Below are positions 23,220-34,165 of a stretch of 64,000 nt of DNA, piece after piece; positions within the stretch are counted from its first letter, which is position 1, and each line of letters begins with the position of its first letter. The DNA is from Paragorgia papillata (taxonomy: Eukaryota; Cnidaria; Anthozoa; Scleralcyonacea; Coralliidae), in contig JAWNZC010000220.1 of the NCBI GenBank assembly GCA_035771165.1, positions 214,501-278,500 of the forward strand, written 5' to 3'. A program made the translations under genes and the position numbers. The notes below the pieces were generated by a model. It had not been told where the DNA came from. It did no database searches and saw nothing but the letters and a program-made list of their open reading frames with translations.

Positions 23220-24165
23220 TGCGCGGCCGCGTCGCTGTTTTTGGCGCTTTGCGACATTTTTTGCGATTACAAGATGGCGTTGCTAAAGTACCCAAGGAGC
23301 GATAGAGAAAAGTTTTATTTCTCCGAGATGAACGTAGTTAACGTTGTTCTTACTATACAGTAAAGCCGAAAACGACGAATGATACGAAGGTAAGCGATAT
23401 TTATTTGGTTGCTAGTATATTTGTCGGTTGCAGTGTTGCGTGTGTTTCAGTGTTTGTAGTCTACTGTCACATTATATATAATTGGAATTTTTCTAAAGTA
23501 TATTAAAACCACAACAGTAAAGACAAACACGGACTCCACGCAGTATATATAATATTATATTTTGTTGTTTGTGTCTATTAAGGTCATTTATTAGCGAAAA
23601 TAACCCTAGCGGTAAGCTCCTACACCATTTCACTGTTAGTTTATTACTTAGTTATAAAATGAAATCTACCTGTCCACAGATGTTACATTTTTTTCTGCTA
23701 AATTTCTTTAAAGTTCTTGCTATTTCTGTGTAATTGTGATTTTGAACTAGTTGCTCAAAGACTTGAAAATCTTGACAAAGACTTGAAGTCCTTACCATTG
23801 CTGTGTATATATAATTATGGTTTTATTTTTATTAATTATTTTTTATTTATTTTTACTCTAGATAACAATTATTATATATTAGAACTGTGGTTTAATTAAC
23901 ATTAAAACTTAAACTATAACTACCCAAGGACTTAAGTGCCTTAAGATGCTTTAAATAAACTGTTGACATTTTCTGCTTTTCTTCAGGTAACAATGCAATA
24001 TTCCTTTTGACAAAGATGATCTGTGCATCTCCAAGCATTGTCATAGAACATAAAAGAACCAATCCCAATTCAACATATACATGTGCATGTACCAACTGTT
24101 TTATATAAAATAATATGGTGTGCAGTACATTGAAGTAACCAAATAAAGTCAAAATTTTGTGTTTA
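23220..24165 (+). ncRNA. Putative two-exon short transcript
   Basis: The start region is unusually CpG-rich (GCGCGGCCGCGTCGC) and carries a YY1-like AAGATGGCG at 23271. A clean donor ACGAAG|GTAAGC ends exon 1 at 23389. A good acceptor ('ttctgcttttcttcag') begins exon 2 at 23987, and AATAAA follows at 24142-24147. The only ORF from the YY1-type ATG is 29 codons (23274-23363) and stops in exon 1. It could be a long noncoding RNA, a micropeptide gene or the 5' part of a gene I cannot follow. Confidence 0.35.
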
Positions 24166-24489
24166 TTTTTGGGGTGTCTGAGTGTATCTACAGTATCACA
24201 AACAGTGTAAAATATATAGTGACAAAATAATTTAGGAGAAGAGGGCTGTATTCAGGTGATTCAAAAATATATGGTTTGGGCATGAGTAATAACAACCTAA
24301 TGTACATATACATGTATTTCTGCATCATAAAGTCATTAAAACTATCCCAGTAGGCCATTAGAATTTTACACTGGCCAATGCCAGAATGCTTTGCTTCCAA
24401 GAAAAAAATGTCAAAAGAAGCAAACTTGTAAACTATTGTTCAACAGCAGAGTATGGTGATTTAGCACTGACTGTGGTGACCGGTCCAAA

Positions 24490-25390
24490 ATAATTTTCTT
24501 CAACATGACTAAATAATAGTAGTCAAGAGGCAAAATCAGCTCAAAATTATTTTAGCAAATCAAAGTAATTGTAGCCAGGAAGCAAAATCAGCTCAAGATA
24601 ATCTTGGTAAAGCACAATAATGGTAGTCAGGAGGCAAAATCAATTCCAAATCATCTTGGTAGAGCAGAATAGTGGTAGTCAGGAGGCAAAATCAATTCAA
24701 AATCATCTTATCAAAGCAGAATAATGGTAGTCAGGAGGCAAAATCAATTCCAAATCATCTTGGCAAAGCAGAATAATGGTAGTCAGGAAGCAAAATCAAT
24801 TCAAAAATAATCTTGGCAAAGCAGAACATTGCTAGCCAGGAGGAAAAATCAATTCAAAATCATCTTTTCAAAGCAGAATTATGGTAGTCAGGAGGCAAAA
24901 TCATCTTGGTAGAGCAGAATAATGGTAATCAGGAGGCAAAATCAGTTCAAAATCATCTTGGCAAAGCACAATATTGCTAGCCAGGAGGGAAAATCAATTC
25001 AAAATCACCATATCAAAGAAGAATAATGGTAGTCAGGAGGCAAAATCATCTTGGTAGAGCAGAATAATGGTAATCAGGAGGCAAAATCAGTTCAAAATCA
25101 TCTTGGGATTCTTGGCAAAGCAGAATTTTGGTAGTCAGGAAGCAAAATCAATTCAAAATCATCTTGGTAGAGCAGAATAATGGTAGTCAGGAGGTAAAAT
25201 CAGTTCAAAATTATCTTGGTAGAGCAGATATTATAAGGCAAAATCATCTTATCAATGTAGAATAATGAATAGTGGTAGTTAGGAGGTAAAATCAGTTCAA
25301 AATCATCTTGGTACACTGAGCAGAGTAATGGTAAATCAGGAAGCAAAGTCAATTATAAAAATTATCTTGGTTTGGCAAAGCAGTTTCACT
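24490..25390. repeat. 52-bp minisatellite
   Basis: About 17 imperfect units of roughly 52 bp built on 'gcagaataatggtagtcagg', 'aggcaaaatcaattcaa' and 'atcatcttgg', with several deleted or shortened units. The stretch AGTCAGGAGGCAA is shared with the spacer of the 48-bp TBK1 array. Confidence 0.85.
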
Positions 25391-25596
25391 TCGTATTCCT
25401 TCGATGATTCATTCTCATAATCTCACTTATTACCATATTAGATAATAAAATGTATGCAAATTATATAAAACATATTTGCAAAAGCGAAGACTTTGAATTT
25501 GGCGCAATTTCCAACATCTAATCAGCGATCACCTGATTATACGGAAAGCCGCTGAACAAATGTACTTTGGTTTCGCCGAAAGAAATGGCGAATGGC

Positions 25597-25610
25597 GCTT
25601 ACCTTCTCAT
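25597..25610 (-). other. Possible start exon of an unassigned minus-strand gene
   Basis: On the minus strand an ATG at 25610 is followed after 8 nt by the donor GAGAAG|GTAAGC, downstream of a CpG-rich stretch. I could not find the next exon, so this may be chance. Confidence 0.2.
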
Positions 25611-26082
25611 AGCAATAAATTTCAACTTCGCTCGCGTTGCGCGAAAGGTTTTCTTCGTACAGCACAAAACATTTTACGCTATATTGGTAGATTATATCCT
25701 CAACTTTCTTACTCAAACTTACAATGTGACATTTCTATCCCGTAAATAACTCTAAACTAGAGAATTCGTAATATTATTGTCAAGTTTGTTGTTAATGTCG
25801 TTAATACGCGTGATTTATGAAGCAATAGCAACATTGAAAGTTTGATTGTAGTAGTACTAGTTGGTATCTGAAACATTAAAAAGAAACTAGCTTTCAGGGA
25901 AGTGATTTTCCTTTCGCGCAGGACGTGTTTCTCTATGACCTATCTTTGTCGATGGTTTTATGCCTATAATTAGTCACGTGACATTATTTAAATAAAATAA
26001 AAAATTTTAAAAAATTCGTTTGGCCAATATGTGTAACATTAACTTATATACCAGTCCATTTCCGTGTAGTTTCTCGCCTAAA

Positions 26083-26358
26083 ATGACGTTTCTTTTGCAT
26101 CTTATCAATTCATGGCGCGTTAGAGACTGGACCCAGGCATTAACAAACCTGAGTTCGCTGTGTTCAAAACAAGTACAATACATAACCACAGTTGAACGTT
26201 GTTTAAATCTTATCCTTGTCTGTCCAAGGCGTTCATTGTTTCCGACTCTGAATAATTCACCCAAGCACCTTCCCTTGTCCTTAATTGACGTACGAATAAA
26301 TTGTCGAATTCCCACCGGAAAATCGCCTTTGTTTATTAATGAAACTTTAAGTGGTTAA
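26083..26358 (+). CDS. Unassigned ORF, 91 codons
   Basis: ATG at 26083 to TAA at 26356. An E-box CACGTG (25975) and a CCAAT box (26024) lie just upstream. The predicted product is mildly hydrophobic at the start and has no family I recognise; it could be the first exon of a longer gene. No downstream exon was identified and the composition is ordinary. Confidence 0.25.
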   Translation: MTFLLHLINSWRVRDWTQALTNLSSLCSKQVQYITTVERCLNLILVCPRRSLFPTLNNSPKHLPLSLIDVRINCRIPTGKSPLFINETLSG

Positions 26359-26405
26359 TAAAAACCTCTTCGTGCGTTTCAATGATAATAAAATAGTTTT
26401 ACAAT

Positions 26406-26702
26406 AATTCATCAAGGTGCTGTTACACGATGCGATTTTTCTTGCAACTTGCAACAAATTTACCCGTGAAAAAAAAATCGCAAGTTGCAGGAAGGGTGTT
26501 ACACGTTCAGCAACTTGCGATTTTTGTTGCAAGTTGCAGCAAAAAGTAGAACCCATCCAACTTTTCTTGCAACTTGCAACACGGCAAAAATAACAAAATC
26601 GCAAGTTGCTATATGGGGTGTTACACGGTGCGATGTTTTATGCAACTTGCAACATTCAGTCATTTGTTGCAAGTAAAATCGCATTGTGTAACAGCCTTAA
26701 GC
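26406..26702. mobile_element. TIR element with TGTTACAC ends
   Basis: The left reads GGTGCTGTTACACGATGCGA and the right mirrors it as CGCATTGTGTAACAGCCTTAA. The interior is a series of 'caacttgcaac' and 'gttgcaagttgc' blocks resembling the nested element at 21264. Confidence 0.75.
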
Positions 26703-26949
26703 AAAAAGCCGGAGTATAAGGGGCGGGCTGTCACGAAAATCTTTCTTTGACTACAAAAAGGAATTATAATACTCCGTGTGCTATACCTACAGAAAAACAA
26801 ACCCATTTTTGCTTCGTTATGTGATTTTGCATTTCTCAAATAGTCGTAATAAGATTTTGGGACATAAAATCAGCTCGGTAACCTGGCTAGCTCGCCTCAT
26901 ATGAACGGTCCAAAGCGAAGCGAATGGTGACTGGATGCACAATGCTATT

Positions 26950-27345
26950 TAGACCCCGTTTACACTAGTGTGTATCAAAAAAAACAGAACCCTTAGAAAA
27001 CAACCTATTGTAGTAGTTTGAAAGCCCTAAGCACTTCGCTGAACCCACATGCAGATGCGTAAACACACGGTCTTATACGCCTGAGAAATTAAGATAACTT
27101 GAAGTGTATGCATGGTGAAAGTATTTAAAAGCTTTTTCGCTTCGTTTAACTTATGTGCTGATTAATTTATAATGCAGCGCTTTTAGGGCTTTCAAACTAC
27201 TACAATAGGTTGTTTTCTAAGGGTTCAGGTTTTTTTTATACACACTGTAGAGCAAAAGTATCCGTATTCACATTGTTTTTTTATTCCCATGAGAATGAAA
27301 AACAATGTGAATACGGATACTTTTGCTCTAGTGTAAACGGGGTCT
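26950..27345. mobile_element. TIR element with CCGTTTACACTAG ends
   Basis: AGACCCCGTTTACACTAG at the left mirrors CTAGTGTAAACGGGGTCT at the right. Two further inner hairpins are present: 'caacctattgtagtagtttg' with its mirror, and 'gcaaaagtatccgtattcac' with its mirror. Confidence 0.8.
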
Positions 27346-27347
27346 TA

Positions 27348-27472
27348 GGCCTGTTCCAAACGCCGCTCTTCTTATGTGCCGAACCTAATGATAATGACCT
27401 AAATCCTTTGTTTATGCTGATTTGCATTAGGTTCGGCGCATGAGAAGAGCGGCGTTTGGAACGGGCCTTAGT
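27348..27472. mobile_element. Short palindromic element
   Basis: Arms of about 45 bp mirror each other (GGCCTGTTCCAAACGCCGCT and its complement) around a 30-bp loop. A diverged relative lies at 51340-51445. Confidence 0.8.
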
Positions 27473-27639
27473 TGAGTAATATAATTATTCCCTCCAACAG
27501 ATCATAGTTCAAATCATCCGATTTGATGGAAAGCTAGAAATGAGGACAGAAATCTCGACTAATAAAACATTTCTTATTAAAAGCTAACCGGTTAAAGAAA
27601 TATTTCTGCTATTTTATTATCATACAGGATACAACACAC

Positions 27640-27880
27640 ACATATACAGCTAAATCAATTAAGGTTGTCCTGGCCAAAGCCAAAAGGTCAAAGCCAAGCG
27701 CGAAAAGTACGATGTGAATTACTATTTAAATAGCGAAGCACACATTTACTCTATTTATAGGCCAAAATCATACAAATAAACCAAACTTGCCTCTCTGGGG
27801 ATTATTAACGAGCATTTTCGCGCTTGGCTTTGACCTTTTAGCTTTAGCCAGGACAACCTTAATTGATTTAGCTGTATACT
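27640..27880. mobile_element. TIR MITE with 60-bp arms
   Basis: TACAGCTAAATCAATTAAGG at the left mirrors the right end at 27860. The arms include 'gccaagcgcgaaaa' and its complement 'ttttcgcgcttggc'. Confidence 0.85.
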
Positions 27881-28254
27881 ATATATACACAGTGACAAGC
27901 ACATAACATAATACTATCGTATAATAGGACGACGATGGTGTAACTAAGAACATACTATCTTCTATATAGCACATAACATCGCATATACGTAAAATTGTTC
28001 TATATATATATAATGTTCTATAATAAATTAAAACAATATCGTCAAAATCTGACGTAGCTTTTTTTTTTGCATGAATGTTTGTGTTTACAGAAGAGTCGAG
28101 TTGATATATCGAGGGTCGTACCTTTTCGCTGTATACGCAAGAGGTCGAAATACGAAGAGCCACGAAGCGAGTTTATCAATTATCAGTGTCGTTATGCTAA
28201 GTATATTTCAAATATTATATACATTATAATCATGCAGTGGCCCAATCTCAGTAC

Positions 28255-28556
28255 CTCAGTTGTTCACAGTTGTTATTGTTGTATTTGTTATATAAACTTG
28301 GAAAATGTTGCCGTATTTTAACTTATAGTTCCGTAAATCATTAAAATAAACTTACTTTTGACAGTTCATCTCTCATGACGGCAGTAGAACGCCGTTCGAA
28401 ACTATTGCGGCTACAAGTTTCACCTCACTGAAGGTGGACAACATGAGAGATGAACTGTCAAAAGTTTATTTTAATGATTTACGCAACTCTAAGTTCAAAT
28501 ACGGCAACATTTTCCAAGTTTATATAACAAATACAACAATAACAACTGTAAACCTT
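28255..28556. mobile_element. Long inverted repeat, arms of about 110 bp
   Basis: 'acagttgttattgttgtatt' at the left mirrors the sequence around 28535, and the mirror continues through 'gacagttcatctctcatg' to an unpaired centre of about 60 bp. It lies just 3' of the gremlin-like gene. Confidence 0.85.
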
Positions 28557-28605
28557 GTGTTGTAATTCAAAATAATTCACAGCGCAAAAAACAAGCATTG
28601 CTTGT

Positions 28606-28611
28606 TTTATT
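28606..28611 (-). terminator. Candidate poly(A) signal of the gremlin-like gene
   Basis: AATAAA on the minus strand, about 215 nt past the stop codon. Confidence 0.4.
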
Positions 28612-28825
28612 ATTTTTAATTATTTTTAACGAGATGCAAGTGCTCAAAGTGAACTGCGCGCCAGTTTCTACGATAATTGGAAAAGAGGCTTTTTAAACTA
28701 AATCTAAACTCGGATACAAACTATTCTCCAGATTTCGATCTTTTCAGTATACACCAAATAGCTTATCTCGCAGAGTAGTATATGCAATGTTTATGAGTCA
28801 GAGTTTAGGACTTCTGTTGAAGGAT

Positions 28826-31800
28826 CTATGTTGGTTTCAATCCCTTTGTGTTATTCCAGGTATCAGAACGACAACGACATGATTTGACCAACATGATTTT
28901 CTTCAGTTGTACTTTAACTTTGCGCTGTGGGCATTTCAGACGAATCACCCTCATCTCCTTGACAACGGGCACGCAAGCCGTGCAGGACCGGAAGCTGGCC
29001 AGGGGGTAACGAGGGACATAGAAGGACGTGCATTGGCCGTAGCAAAACCGGTTGTAAACCAGTTTGGGTTCACAGCCAGGCTCGGTGATTCGTTCCTTGA
29101 AGTAGGCACTGCGACACCAGCTGTTGTTGAAGGCGGACGCTGGGAGAGGTAAGGTGACGCCTTTATCTTTGGTGTGAAGTGCTGGTTTGGCATCTAAGCA
29201 ACACAACATGGCTAGCAGGATAGCATGGAAGATGATGAACTGCGAGAAACTGAAACAAAAAAGACAATACTATTATTAACACTTCATCAGTAATTGCGAC
29301 CATGGAGCGAACAGTGAGTAGGCTGGGAGCAACTTTTTAATCTGAGAGGAGAGTACCTATATATAACTGGACTGCATGTGCCCTACTATATCAATGACTG
29401 ACAATGGGAGACCAATTCAAGATGGCGGTTTATGTGTCCTTTCTCCCATAGTAGTAACCGCTGACCTTTACTCATAAATGAATTTATACTGAATTGATCG
29501 GCCTGCGGGCGCAGCTGAGCCCACAGTCGGGTGAACATATTAGGCAGAATACGGTCAGCGGTCCCTACCACGATAAAAAGGACTCGTATTTCCGCCATCT
29601 TTGTTCGGTCACGTGGGAGAGTACTTGCCGCTGACCGCGTACTCAAATCCCATTGCGGGCCTGGCATGATTCGGGAAAACGGCGACTTAAAAAAAATACA
29701 AAATTTCGGCAAAGCCTTCGACTTGAAGGATACAAAAAGAAGGGTTTGTTCCCAGAGTGTAATCTAACTACCGAAGATATTTGAAATCAAAACAGTGCCT
29801 TTTTATCATTGCCTGAAAATCGGACATTTTGTTGTATTAATTTTTGTTAGTATAAATACACAGGTGATTATAGAAAATCTCGTGCGATGATTGGTCGAGC
29901 TACCTCGGATTAATTCCCGATAATCACCTACAGCGTTTATTCAAAATGGCCGCCAGCCGGTTTGTCAATGACAGAAGAGGAAATTAACAATTTCAAAGAA
30001 AATGTTGTTCCTAAAAGTATGAAAATGTGTATTTATACTAAAACAATTATTTGCCTCAGGCTCAGTGAATATCGGTGAATAATAACCTCGACTTCGTCTC
30101 GGTTATTATACACCGATATTCACCTCGCGAATAATTCGGCGAATAATTGTTAATTATACTCCCTTTTCTCTACCCTGCGAGCAGAGCTTTCTTTTCCTTT
30201 TTTGGCTCATTTCTTCGCTGAGAGAGGAAGACTGAAGAAGGCTCTGCTGTATTCGTGACTGGTTTCCACTGCGCACGCATGTCAGTTGCTTGGTTACAAT
30301 CTCAAACCCAGTCCAAATATCAGAGCAGAAAACAAAACAAGAACCGGTTAAATGGGTCTTAAACGGGTTACTTCATCCTAAATCTTGGACGAAGCCAAAC
30401 ACACGAATAGCAGAGCCTACTTTTCTTCCTCTCTCTCTCAGCGAAGAAATAAGAAAAAGAAGGCTCTGCTCGCAGAGTACCTTTTCTCTAAATTTCAGGA
30501 TTAAAATTAATCGCCTTTTGGGTAATTACGTCAAAACGCGGGGCGCTACGTCACTAAACGAATGTGATCGGATTATATACTGACAAAAATCTGTAAATGG
30601 AATAACAGAGACACTAAACCTATACCAAAGACTCGCGCTCAATTACAAATGTCAAATATTCTTTCAACGTCCAAGCCATGTCTACAAGGCTGGTTGATCT
30701 GTGGTATTCCTATAAGAGGCTAAGTGCGTACATGAAAGTTGACAACGGCGGAACTCCCGTGAATTTTCGCGCACGAATTATAATAATTCGTTAATAATTA
30801 CACGAAATAGCACTGAAAATGCCGTTATATGCTAGAAAATAGTCGAAACGATCCACGTCTAACAGGTTTTCAATCCACTGCTAAGCACAACGTGGCGTGA
30901 ACTGATAGCGCACTGCCTCACAGCTGAGGAGCAAAGTTGGGTGAGCGCTTGGGAATGACCCGGCCCGTTGTTGAGCTTGGAACTCATGTGAGTAGAGTTG
31001 TTAGTTCTCTCCTGTACTTCGAGTTTTTATCCGGATTCTCCGATTTTCCGCCTCCCTCCAAAAAATCAACTTTAGTTTTACTCTCTAGCTTAAACGATCT
31101 GTCCCCAATTAGTAGACCCTTATCCTTAGGATTAGACCATTAGCACTGAAATTTAAAAAAAACGGAATTCTTGTTTGCGTTTTATCAAGTAAAAAACAAG
31201 GCTTTTATGCGGCATCATGTTTGCGACTTAAATGGTGACCCGTCTTATCTAAAGCTGCGATTTTTCATAACCTAATCCGCGTGTTTTTTTGTATGTGAAC
31301 GGAAAGTGCATGCGTAACTGAACTAAAACTGCATGGGAGTGAGTGAAGGCTGGTTACGAAGTCAATGTAAAAATGTATGTAAAATATGCCAACTCAAGTA
31401 CAATGTAATATCTTTGAAGAAAGAATTAACGAGCGTGTTGCCGGCTGTCTGTATCTGTGACATTGAATGTTAACACCAACGTCGTCCGCAAAGTTATGCA
31501 AGGGCAAAAGAGAAGAAGTTCCGCCTAAAGAGACAATTAACAACTACTTTCAAATATAATATGGAAAACATATACAATATGTCGGATTTTCGGACACCAA
31601 AAGAACGAAAATCAAAACAAAGCATTGAACAGAGAAAATAGTGAAACCATTTGCTGAAATCCGAAATGAAAATCTCTCTGGAATGTGCCGGAATGAAAAT
31701 ACACATGTCAAGCGTTCGCAAATACAAGACACTAACATTGATAAACTTAACTATGCTGAAAAAGATAGCCAATGATTAGGAAAATGTATTAAATATACTA

Positions 31801-32172
31801 TAGTGTAAAAAAACTAGAGTGTTGCGTAGGTAGTGTTTAGAATAGAGCAAAGTGAAAAGATGGTAAATTGCCAAGAATAGTTTTGATAAAGAAATACTGG
31901 CACTTCGAGCGGAGCCCTTTAACAGAGTAAAATGTGAATGGCTCTGCTCGAAACGTCAGTATTTCGTTATTAAAACAATTCTCGACCGTTTACGACCTGT
32001 AAAATATACTGCTCAAAATGTATGTATCCAACGTAAAAAATTTTATCAACACTATAGTGTTTATGTAACATATCCATATTTCATTAATACAATACACAAG
32101 TAAAGTCACTCTATCAGTATATTTCTGATATTTATAAGCGTATGAAAGTACTTACAGTTTGCTAGAAGACAT
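28826..32172 (-). CDS. Gremlin/DAN-family secreted BMP antagonist, two coding exons
   Basis: Exon 1 is complement(32156-32172), 17 nt from ATG to the donor CT|GTAAGT. Exon 2 is complement(28826-29249), with acceptor TTTCAG. Joined in phase they give 146 residues. Residues 1-26 form a signal peptide (MSSSK, hydrophobic FIIFHAILLAMLCCL, DA). A C-terminal cystine-knot domain spans C51-C132 with nine cysteines spaced as in gremlins. Diagnostic pieces are NRFCYGQC, SFYVPR, SCTACVP and SCRCRSD. DAN-family proteins are secreted and bind BMP ligands, shaping axial and tissue patterning. Exon 2 alone lacks the first 19 residues and so cuts off most of the signal peptide; the short first exon restores it. 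It converges on TBK1. Assignment to gremlin rather than another DAN member rests on the CYGQC/SFY pattern. Confidence 0.92.
29400..29860. other. Gremlin intron, inverted-repeat debris
   Basis: Mirrored 'aagatggcgg' / 'ccgccatctt' and 'accgctgac' / 'gtcagcggt' segments suggest a decayed MITE. There is no gene. Confidence 0.4.
29860..30160. mobile_element. Inverted-repeat element in gremlin intron
   Basis: 'cgataatcacct' and 'ggtgaataataacctcgact' with 'ctcggttattatacaccgat' form nested palindromes. The end 'ggcgaataattgttaa' recurs at about 59075. Confidence 0.5.
30172..30485. mobile_element. TIR MITE in gremlin intron
   Basis: CCTGCGAGCAGAGC at the left mirrors GCTCTGCTCGCAGAG at the right. 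The arms carry 'ttcttcgctgagagagga' and its complement. Confidence 0.75.
30895..31145 (+). mobile_element. SINE, 5S-related family (gremlin intron)
   Basis: It opens with GCGCACTGCCTCACAGCTGA, seen also at 46975 (inverted) and 52270. The family signature GTTCTCTCCTGTACTTCGAG lies near 31003, followed by a T-rich tail region. Confidence 0.65.
31800..31995. repeat. Hammerhead-like repeat family, copy in gremlin intron
   Basis: Mirrored 'ttttgataaagaaatactgg' and 'gtcagtatttcgttattaaa' arms flank GCTCTGCTCGAAACGTC. It belongs to the family at 33058-33450 and 43547-43625. Confidence 0.6.
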
Positions 32173-32476
32173 GGCTCTTTATCTTTGATAGCTTCGACTT
32201 GAACTTGCTCTTTCAACGCGAGTCTTTGAGAAGATTGTATTGATCGTTCCACGACGAGTTCAGCTCTGATTTGAGTGCCGAGCAATCTCTGTCCCGTCTT
32301 TTTATGCTTGAGCTTCGCAGCATGTGATGACACGACTAGAGGATATCTGTCTAGATGCTCGTGCCGTACGGACTGTCACCTTCCCGAACAAGCAATTAAT
32401 TGTCTCAATTAAGCCAATTAGCAATAAAGTAAACAGCAATAGATCGGCGCAATCCGAGACCCCATGATGCCTCCGA

Positions 32477-32484
32477 TATTTATA
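32477..32484 (-). promoter_or_regulatory. Candidate TATA box of the gremlin-like gene
   Basis: TATAAATA on the minus strand, about 300 bp upstream of the ATG, which would give a 5' UTR of roughly 280 nt. It is supported only by consensus match and position. Confidence 0.35.
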
Positions 32485-33014
32485 CAAGACCACTCGAACG
32501 AAACTATTCTCGTAAAAACGCGATGGTAAAGATGGAAGACCGTGGTGATACCATTGAATATTCTCTCCAAAGAAGATTGATTCCCGATGGGTGATTAGGT
32601 GTCGTAAGAGAGTGAAAAGGTTCTCAAGTTTTCCGTTTTCGCGACTGACAAATGTGTGCGTGGTAGACCGAAGTCTAGTCGCCATGTTTTGTCGCGTTCT
32701 GGTCTCCGCGCGCTTTAGCGAAGGTGACAATGATGTACGAAGTTGAAGAACCATTATTCATTGTTTCCGGAAGAGCGCCAAAAATAAACCACGACTTCCG
32801 ACTCGAAGCAACTTGAGAGAGTCAATTTTACGAGTTCCCTGCGCAAAATATTTTTTAAACACGATTTATATATTTAGCGCGCAAAAAGCGCCCAAGAGCT
32901 TTTTTACACGGCACGGGACAAATTTGGGAATTTGCACGGTCACGCCTGTCTAAATGTATAATTCTGTCTTACACAGCCTCTAATTCGCACACAGTTTCGA
33001 AATAGGCAGAAGCG

Positions 33015-33042
33015 CACACGCCCCCCCCCCCCCCCCCCCCCA
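33015..33042. repeat. Poly-C run
   Basis: About 22 consecutive C. Similar runs occur at 2043, 59448 and (as G) 63122. Lengths may be unreliable. Confidence 0.8.
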
Positions 33043-33057
33043 AGTCCGGTACTGCGT

Positions 33058-33450
33058 AAACAGGGCAGGGTCTAATAAAAGTATAGAAAAGTAGAGTGTT
33101 GCGTAGGCAGTGTTTTAGATAGAGCAAAGTGAGAAGATGGTAAACTGCTGAGAATAGTTTAGATAACGAAATACTGACGCTTCAAGCAGAGTCTTTCATC
33201 AGAGTAAAAAGTAGAAAAGTAGAGTGTTGCGTAGGCAGTGTTTTAGATAGAGCAAAGTGAAAAGATGAGATGGTAAACTGCTGAGAATAGTTTTGATAAC
33301 GAAATACTGACGTTACGAACGGAGCCCTTCATCAGAGTGAAATATCATGAAGGCTATACTCTGATCAAGGGCTCTGCTTGAAACGTCAGTATTTCGTTAT
33401 CAAAACTATTCTCAGCAGTTTACCACCTTTTCACTTTGCTCTATCTAAAA
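33058..33450. repeat. Hammerhead-like repeat, two direct plus one inverted copy
   Basis: The block 'agtagagtgttgcgtaggca' occurs at 33089 and 33215. Each copy continues to 'gatggtaaactgctgagaat', 'aaatactgacg' and 'catcagagt'. An inverted copy from 33357 reads CTGATCA, AGGGCTCTGCTT, GAAAC, GTCAGTA. The conserved G of CTGANGA is changed to C in that copy. Confidence 0.7.
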
Positions 33451-33964
33451 GTAGAACGTTTGCATCGGTGTGTCAGAAAGTCGAAAATCAGTATTGTCAC
33501 TTTACGTAAACCATAGCGTAAACGCATTGTGCAAATAAGGTTGGAATCAATACGCATTGCGGGTGTCCTCGCTTGCATCATTCTTGCTAAAACCGCAAGT
33601 ATCTAGTTAATGATATAACTGAAGGATATAAACTGTGTGTCAAATACTGTGCTATGATTAGATCTACTTGATCAATCTATGTCAAAAAGATGCGCCAAAG
33701 TGTCCTGAGGTCGCTACACCTCGTGCCAAAGATCTTCAAATATACTGATATTAAATAATATATATAGTTTGGGGTTTGGCAAAGTGTTAAGTTATTGCGA
33801 GAGTATTCCCCATGCGCTCGTATCTTTTCAGTGCATTGCTCTCAGTGTTCTATAGCACAACTGCATAGAGTAGCACTATTCAGTTATCCTAAAATTGCTA
33901 TAATTTCAAAACACTCCTAGCTGTTACCTTACAGTGTAAAAAAATTATTATCGAGTTTTTCACT

Positions 33965-34165
33965 TTTTAAATATAGTAAGGTTAGATATGCTGCCGAAAC
34001 AGAGAACGTAGAAGTCTAAGGTTTCGAGCGAAGGCCCTAGGTAGAAAGGCCCTAGGTAGAAATTAGGGACTTCGGTAGAAAGGGCCTTCGCTTGAAACGT
34101 CAGACTCCTACGTTCTCTGTTTCGGCTGTTTCAACACTGCCTACGCAGCACACTACTTTTATTTC
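33965..34165. repeat. Palindromic repeat with CGAAAC-type arms
   Basis: 'tgctgccgaaacagagaacg' at the left mirrors 'cgttctctgtttcggc' at the right. A short direct repeat 'ggccctaggtagaaa' lies in the centre. It is the same family as 48870-49165 and 51095-51172. Confidence 0.75.

Noticed and set aside
28907..29193. Plus- and minus-strand ORFs overlapping the gremlin exon
   Set aside because: Shadow frames; only the complement(28826-29249) frame carries the conserved cysteine pattern.
32302..32754. 150-codon minus-strand ORF upstream of the gremlin-like gene
   Set aside because: It covers the presumed promoter and TATA box, shows no domain, and ends before the real start exon in a different frame.
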